Below, piece after piece: positions 5,512 to 9,604 of a DNA stretch of 9,604 bases. Every line of letters begins with the position of its first letter. Within the stretch, counting starts at the first letter, position 1. Location: NCBI GenBank assembly GCA_007118795.1, contig SKQX01000179.1, forward strand, positions 1 to 9,604, given 5' to 3'. The position numbers and the translations under genes are program-made. Below the pieces are notes generated by a model that saw nothing but the letters and a program-made list of their open reading frames with translations, had not been told where the DNA came from and did not search any database. This DNA is from Thermoflexales bacterium. Lineage in GTDB: Bacteria; Chloroflexota; Anaerolineae; B4-G1.

Positions 5512-6494
5512 ACGAGGAGAACGGCAACGGTGGCGGTCCGGCGGCTGCAGAGCGGCGCGACACCGTCATCGAGACGCGGGGGCTGGCCCGCGACTTCAAG
5601 GACCTGCGGGCCATCGATGGTCTCGACCTGACGGTGCGCCGGGGCGAGCTTTTCGGCCTGATCGGCCCCGACGGTGCGGGCAAGACCACCACGCTGCGGC
5701 TGCTGGCCGGCCTCCTGAAGATCACGGACGGATCGGCCACGGTGGCCGGCCGCGATCTCACCCGCGAGCCGGAGGCGGTCAAGCCCCACATCGGCTACAT
5801 GGCCCAAAGGTTCAGCCTCTACGCCGAGCTGACGGTGATGGAGAACCTCCGGTTCTTCTCCGAACTCTACGATGTCCTTCCCCGTGAGCGAGGGGAGCGA
5901 ACTGACCGGTTGCTCTCCTTTGCCGGGCTGACCCCGTTTAAGTCCCGTCGCGCCGAGCATCTCTCCGGAGGGATGAAGAAGAAGCTGGCCCTGGCCTGCA
6001 CCCTGATTCACCAGCCCCCTATCCTGCTCCTGGACGAGCCCACGACCGGTGTCGATCCCGTCTCCCGCCGGGAGTTCTGGGACATCCTCACCGAGCTCTA
6101 TACCGGTGGCACCACCATCCTGGTGACCACACCCTACATGGACGAGGCCGATCGCTGCACGCAGGTGGGCCTGATCTACCAGGGCCAATTGATCCGGTGT
6201 GCCGCACCGGAGGCGATCCGTGCCGGGATCGGGGAGGAGTTGATCGAGCTCCAGACCGACCAATGGCGTAAGGCCCAGGTGGTGGCCGAGGATCTTCCGG
6301 GAGTGAGTCAGGTGATGACCTACGGGGACTCCCTCCATCTCCTGGTCGACGCGGCCGAAGAGCGGCTGCCCGACATCGAGACCAGGCTGGAGGAGGAAGG
6401 CATCCCCTATCGATCCCTACGTGCCACGCGCCCGCGGATGGAGGAGGCCTTCATCTCTCTCGTGCGCGACAGGGAACGGGAAAGGCTGCGCTGA
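5508..6494 (+). CDS. ABC transporter ATP-binding protein 1 (YbhF N-half-like, no switch His)
   Basis: A 328-residue cytoplasmic ATPase energising an ABC-2 exporter. Walker A GPDGAGKT is at 53-60, the Q-loop in GYMAQRFSLY at Gln100, the signature LSGGM at 152-156, Walker B ILLLDEP at 172-178 (Asp176, Glu177), and the D-loop GVDP at 181-184. The switch position reads VTTPYMDEAD, with Pro209 where a canonical ATPase has His. The first nucleotide-binding domain of E. coli YbhF, as I recall it, also lacks this His. Residues 245-320 form the extra C-terminal domain of drug/polysaccharide exporter ATPases, with MEEAFISLV near the end. The likely partner is the second ATPase at 8758, which has the His, so the pair may form a heterodimer with one degenerate site. 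Start GTG is chosen from the AAGGAG 7 nt upstream. The permease ATG follows 1 nt after the stop. Confidence 0.93.
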   Translation: MNEENGNGGGPAAAERRDTVIETRGLARDFKDLRAIDGLDLTVRRGELFGLIGPDGAGKTTTLRLLAGLLKITDGSATVAGRDLTREPEAVKPHIGYMAQRFSLYAELTVMENLRFFSELYDVLPRERGERTDRLLSFAGLTPFKSRRAEHLSGGMKKKLALACTLIHQPPILLLDEPTTGVDPVSRREFWDILTELYTGGTTILVTTPYMDEADRCTQVGLIYQGQLIRCAAPEAIRAGIGEELIELQTDQWRKAQVVAEDLPGVSQVMTYGDSLHLLVDAAEERLPDIETRLEEEGIPYRSLRATRPRMEEAFISLVRDRERERLR

Positions 6495-6495
6495 G

Positions 6496-7611
6496 ATGTC
6501 CCTGCGACACTTGAAAGCCGTCGTACTGAAGGAGATCCGCCACGTCCTGCGGGATCGCTGGACCTTCATCCTGGTCCTGGTCACGCCCATCTCCCTCCTG
6601 TTCATCATGGCCTACGCGCTGACCGTAGACATTGAGGACGTACCCATCGCCGTGATGGACCACGACCAGAGCGCCGTCTCCCGGAACTTCATCCAGCAGT
6701 TGAGTGCCGGCGAGGAACTGGATGTGGTGGCGCGGGCGAACTCCCTGGAGGAGGTGGAGCGGCTGCTGGTCGACGGCACGATCAAGGTCGGTGTGATCAT
6801 CCAGCCGGCCTTCGGAGAGTATCTAGTCGGTCAACGGGGCCTGCGACTCCAGGTGATCATCGACGGGACGGAACCGGAGAGCGGCACCTTCGGAATGGAG
6901 CAGGTGGCACAGCGGACGGAGGCCTTCGTGGTGCGGTCACTACCGACCGGATCGGCGGAGTGGCTGCGGCCCATCGAGCTGAAAACACGGGCCCTCTATA
7001 ACCCGGGTCTCGAGCCGCGGGTGGATCTCGTCCCGGGCTTGATCTCGATGGTGCTGGGGCTCCCAGCCCTCTCCGTCGCCCTGGCCCTCTCCCGCGAGCG
7101 CGAGCACGGCACCCTGGAGCAGGTGCTGGTCACGCCCATTAGCCGCGCCGATCTTCTCGTGGGGAAGATGATCCCCTACATCGCCATCGGGATGATCAAC
7201 GTGGTCGCCATCCCGATCATGGCCATGGCAGCCTTTGGCATTCCCTTTCGCGGCAGCTTCGGGCTTTTCTTCCTGGTGTCCATCGTCTTTCTCTTTGCCA
7301 TGCTCAGCATGGGTACACTGATCGGCGTGTTCATGCGCACCCAGCCGGCGGCCCTGGCCCTCTCCTTCCTGGTCATATTCTTCCCGGGGTTCTTCATGAC
7401 CGGCATCTTCTACCCCATCGCCGCCATGCCCGACGAACTCCAGATGGAGGCCATGCTCCTACCCGGTACCCACTACGCTATCATCACGCGATCCATCTTC
7501 CTCCGGGCGGTGGGCCTCGAGATCCTGTGGCCTAATGTCCTGGCGCTGGCCGGGCTCGGTGTGGTCTTCACCGCGGTGGCGGCCTTCTTCTTCAAGAAGA
7601 GACTGGGGTGA
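6496..7611 (+). CDS. ABC-2 type permease 1 (YbhS/YbhR-like)
   Basis: An inner-membrane subunit of 371 residues, typical for the ABC-2 permease family. The topology reads as a first membrane helix at about 23-45, a large extracytoplasmic domain at about 46-175 containing VMDHDQSAVSR (53-63), then five helices around 178-198, 225-247, 256-279, 285-306 and 345-366. The cytoplasmic EREHGTLEQVLVTP loop (201-214) is the family's conserved coupling segment to the ATPase. PGFFMTGIFYPIAAMP (297-312) is the typical re-entrant region near helix 5. ATG 6496 is chosen over an upstream in-frame ATG at 6421 because the latter lies deep within the ATPase gene and its extension looks non-coding. The start lies 1 nt after the ATPase stop, and the next permease also starts 1 nt after this stop. 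The substrate is unknown. Confidence 0.92.
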   Translation: MSLRHLKAVVLKEIRHVLRDRWTFILVLVTPISLLFIMAYALTVDIEDVPIAVMDHDQSAVSRNFIQQLSAGEELDVVARANSLEEVERLLVDGTIKVGVIIQPAFGEYLVGQRGLRLQVIIDGTEPESGTFGMEQVAQRTEAFVVRSLPTGSAEWLRPIELKTRALYNPGLEPRVDLVPGLISMVLGLPALSVALALSREREHGTLEQVLVTPISRADLLVGKMIPYIAIGMINVVAIPIMAMAAFGIPFRGSFGLFFLVSIVFLFAMLSMGTLIGVFMRTQPAALALSFLVIFFPGFFMTGIFYPIAAMPDELQMEAMLLPGTHYAIITRSIFLRAVGLEILWPNVLALAGLGVVFTAVAAFFFKKRLG

Positions 7612-7612
7612 G

Positions 7613-8757
7613 ATGATCAGGCGCATCGGATCGCTCACGATTAAGGAGTTCCTCCATCTGCTCCACAACTGGTGGTTGCCCGCCCTCATCCTGGTCGGGG
7701 GCGCGTTGGAGCTGTTGCTCATCGGCTGGGCCACATCGCGCCCCATCACCAACCTTCCGCTCATGGTGCTCGACCACGACCAGAGCGCCGCCAGCCGCGC
7801 CCTGATTGGGTCGCTCGAGAATATGGAGACATTTGTGCTGGAAGGCTACGTCGACAGGATGGATCGGCTCCAGCAGGCCTTTGATCGTGGCGAGATCACG
7901 GCCGCCCTGGTGATCCCTCCGGGGCATGGCAGCCAGGTCGCCAGGCTGCGGGCGGGGGTCGCCAACCCCGGTCGCGTGCGACCCACGGTGGCGCTGTGGC
8001 TCGACGGCGCCGAGAGTATGGCAGCCAGCGCCGCCTTGCGCGATTCGGAGAGCGCCGTCCAGCAGTTCGGCCAGCAGCTGGTAATTCATCATATGAGTCT
8101 CGATGAACGGGCGCTCATGCGCTTCGAGCCCAGTCTCCGGGTCTGGTTCAACGAGGAGCTCAGCGAAGCCCTCTACACCACCCCCGCTGAGCTCGGGCTG
8201 ATGCTGGAGTTCACGGTCCTGATCTTCGCGGCCCTCGCCTTCGCCCGGGAGCGAGAGCTGGGCACGCTGGAACAGCTCCTCGTGATGCCCTTCTCCTCCC
8301 TGGAGATCATCGTCGGGAAGGCGCTTCCGGCCGCGGTGGTGGGCTTCGCCGACTTCTGGCTGCTGCTGGGCATCATCCACTTGGCTTTCGGGGTTCCCGT
8401 GCGGGGATCGATACCGCTGCTTTTCGTCCTGGCTCTCGGGTACGTCCTGGTCGAGTTGGGCAAGGGGCTGGTGATCTCCATCGTTTCTCGCACCCAGCAT
8501 CAGGCCTTTCTGCTGGTGATGATGGTCGTCATGGTTGATTTTATGTTCACCGGTTTCGCGGCCCCGGTGGAGTCGATGCCCCGGGTCCTCCAGTGGGTGG
8601 CCCAGTTTGTCCCGGCCCATCACTGGCTCGCCATCCTGCGCGGGGTGCTCCTCAAGGGCGCCGGCCTCGACGTGCTCTGGCCCCACGTGGTCGCCCTGGC
8701 CGCTCTCGGTCTGGTCATCGGCAGCTTCTCCCTCTACTATGTGAGGAAGGCCCTCGA

Positions 8758-8761
<4 letters not shown>
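7613..8761 (+). CDS. ABC-2 type permease 2 (YbhR/YbhS-like)
   Basis: A second, diverged permease of 382 residues with the same plan as its neighbour: first helix at about 21-41, extracytoplasmic domain at about 42-190 with the shared LDHDQSAASR (53-62), then helices near 193-212, 235-259, 266-290, 296-315 and 353-376. The coupling loop is ARERELGTLEQLLVMP (211-226). The common DHDQSA and ERExGTLEQ motifs indicate that the two permeases arose by duplication and work as a heterodimeric channel. ATG 7613 follows the previous stop by 1 nt; an upstream in-frame ATG at 7535 lies within the first permease gene and is rejected. The TGA overlaps the ATG of the second ATPase (ATGA). Confidence 0.92.

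Positions 8762-9604
<843 letters not shown>

Noticed and set aside
5397..6338. Minus-strand open frame of 313 codons across tetR and ATPase 1
   Set aside because: Antisense shadow of two clearly identified genes; no motif and no ribosome binding site.

Overview
The window is GC-rich DNA of bacterial type. Genes sit tightly packed at both ends, with about 2.1 kb of sparse, partly decayed sequence between them. The high GC, the Phd-type antitoxin remnant and a near-perfect hairpin repeat built on ACCTGTCAGGT suggest Chloroflexota (perhaps Anaerolineae). This is inference from recalled patterns, not a search result.

Left part (1-2760, minus strand): one open frame of 920 codons runs off the left edge. 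It encodes an AddB-like helicase/nuclease subunit for double-strand-break repair. It has an N-terminal Walker A, a degenerate motif II, a helicase-C-like segment, and the first iron-sulfur cysteine and opening helix of a PD-(D/E)XK nuclease domain. A short minus-strand frame just upstream ends in a TGATG overlap with its start codon.

Middle (about 2955-4814): little convincing coding sequence. It holds a Phd/YefM antitoxin pseudogene split by an in-frame TAG and lacking a toxin partner, and a sigma70-like promoter that could have driven it. It also holds a 33-nt perfect hairpin repeat, a second small hairpin, a small uncharacterised minus-strand ORF whose best ribosome binding site points to a CTG start, and a stretch rich in short palindromes. 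It looks like an accessory or eroding region.

Right part (4815-9604, plus strand): a compact operon, promoter/operator - TetR regulator - ABC ATPase - ABC-2 permease - ABC-2 permease - ABC ATPase (cut by the right edge). All junctions are 4-nt overlaps or 1-nt gaps, which implies translational coupling. The protein set matches the YbhF/YbhS/YbhR-type exporter regulated by a TetR protein (CecR in E. coli), but the tandem ATPase of YbhF is split into two genes that flank the permeases. A 9-bp inverted repeat lies directly after the -10 box, so the TetR protein very likely represses its own operon until a ligand releases it. The transported substrate cannot be read from the sequence, and no HlyD-type adaptor gene is present within the window.
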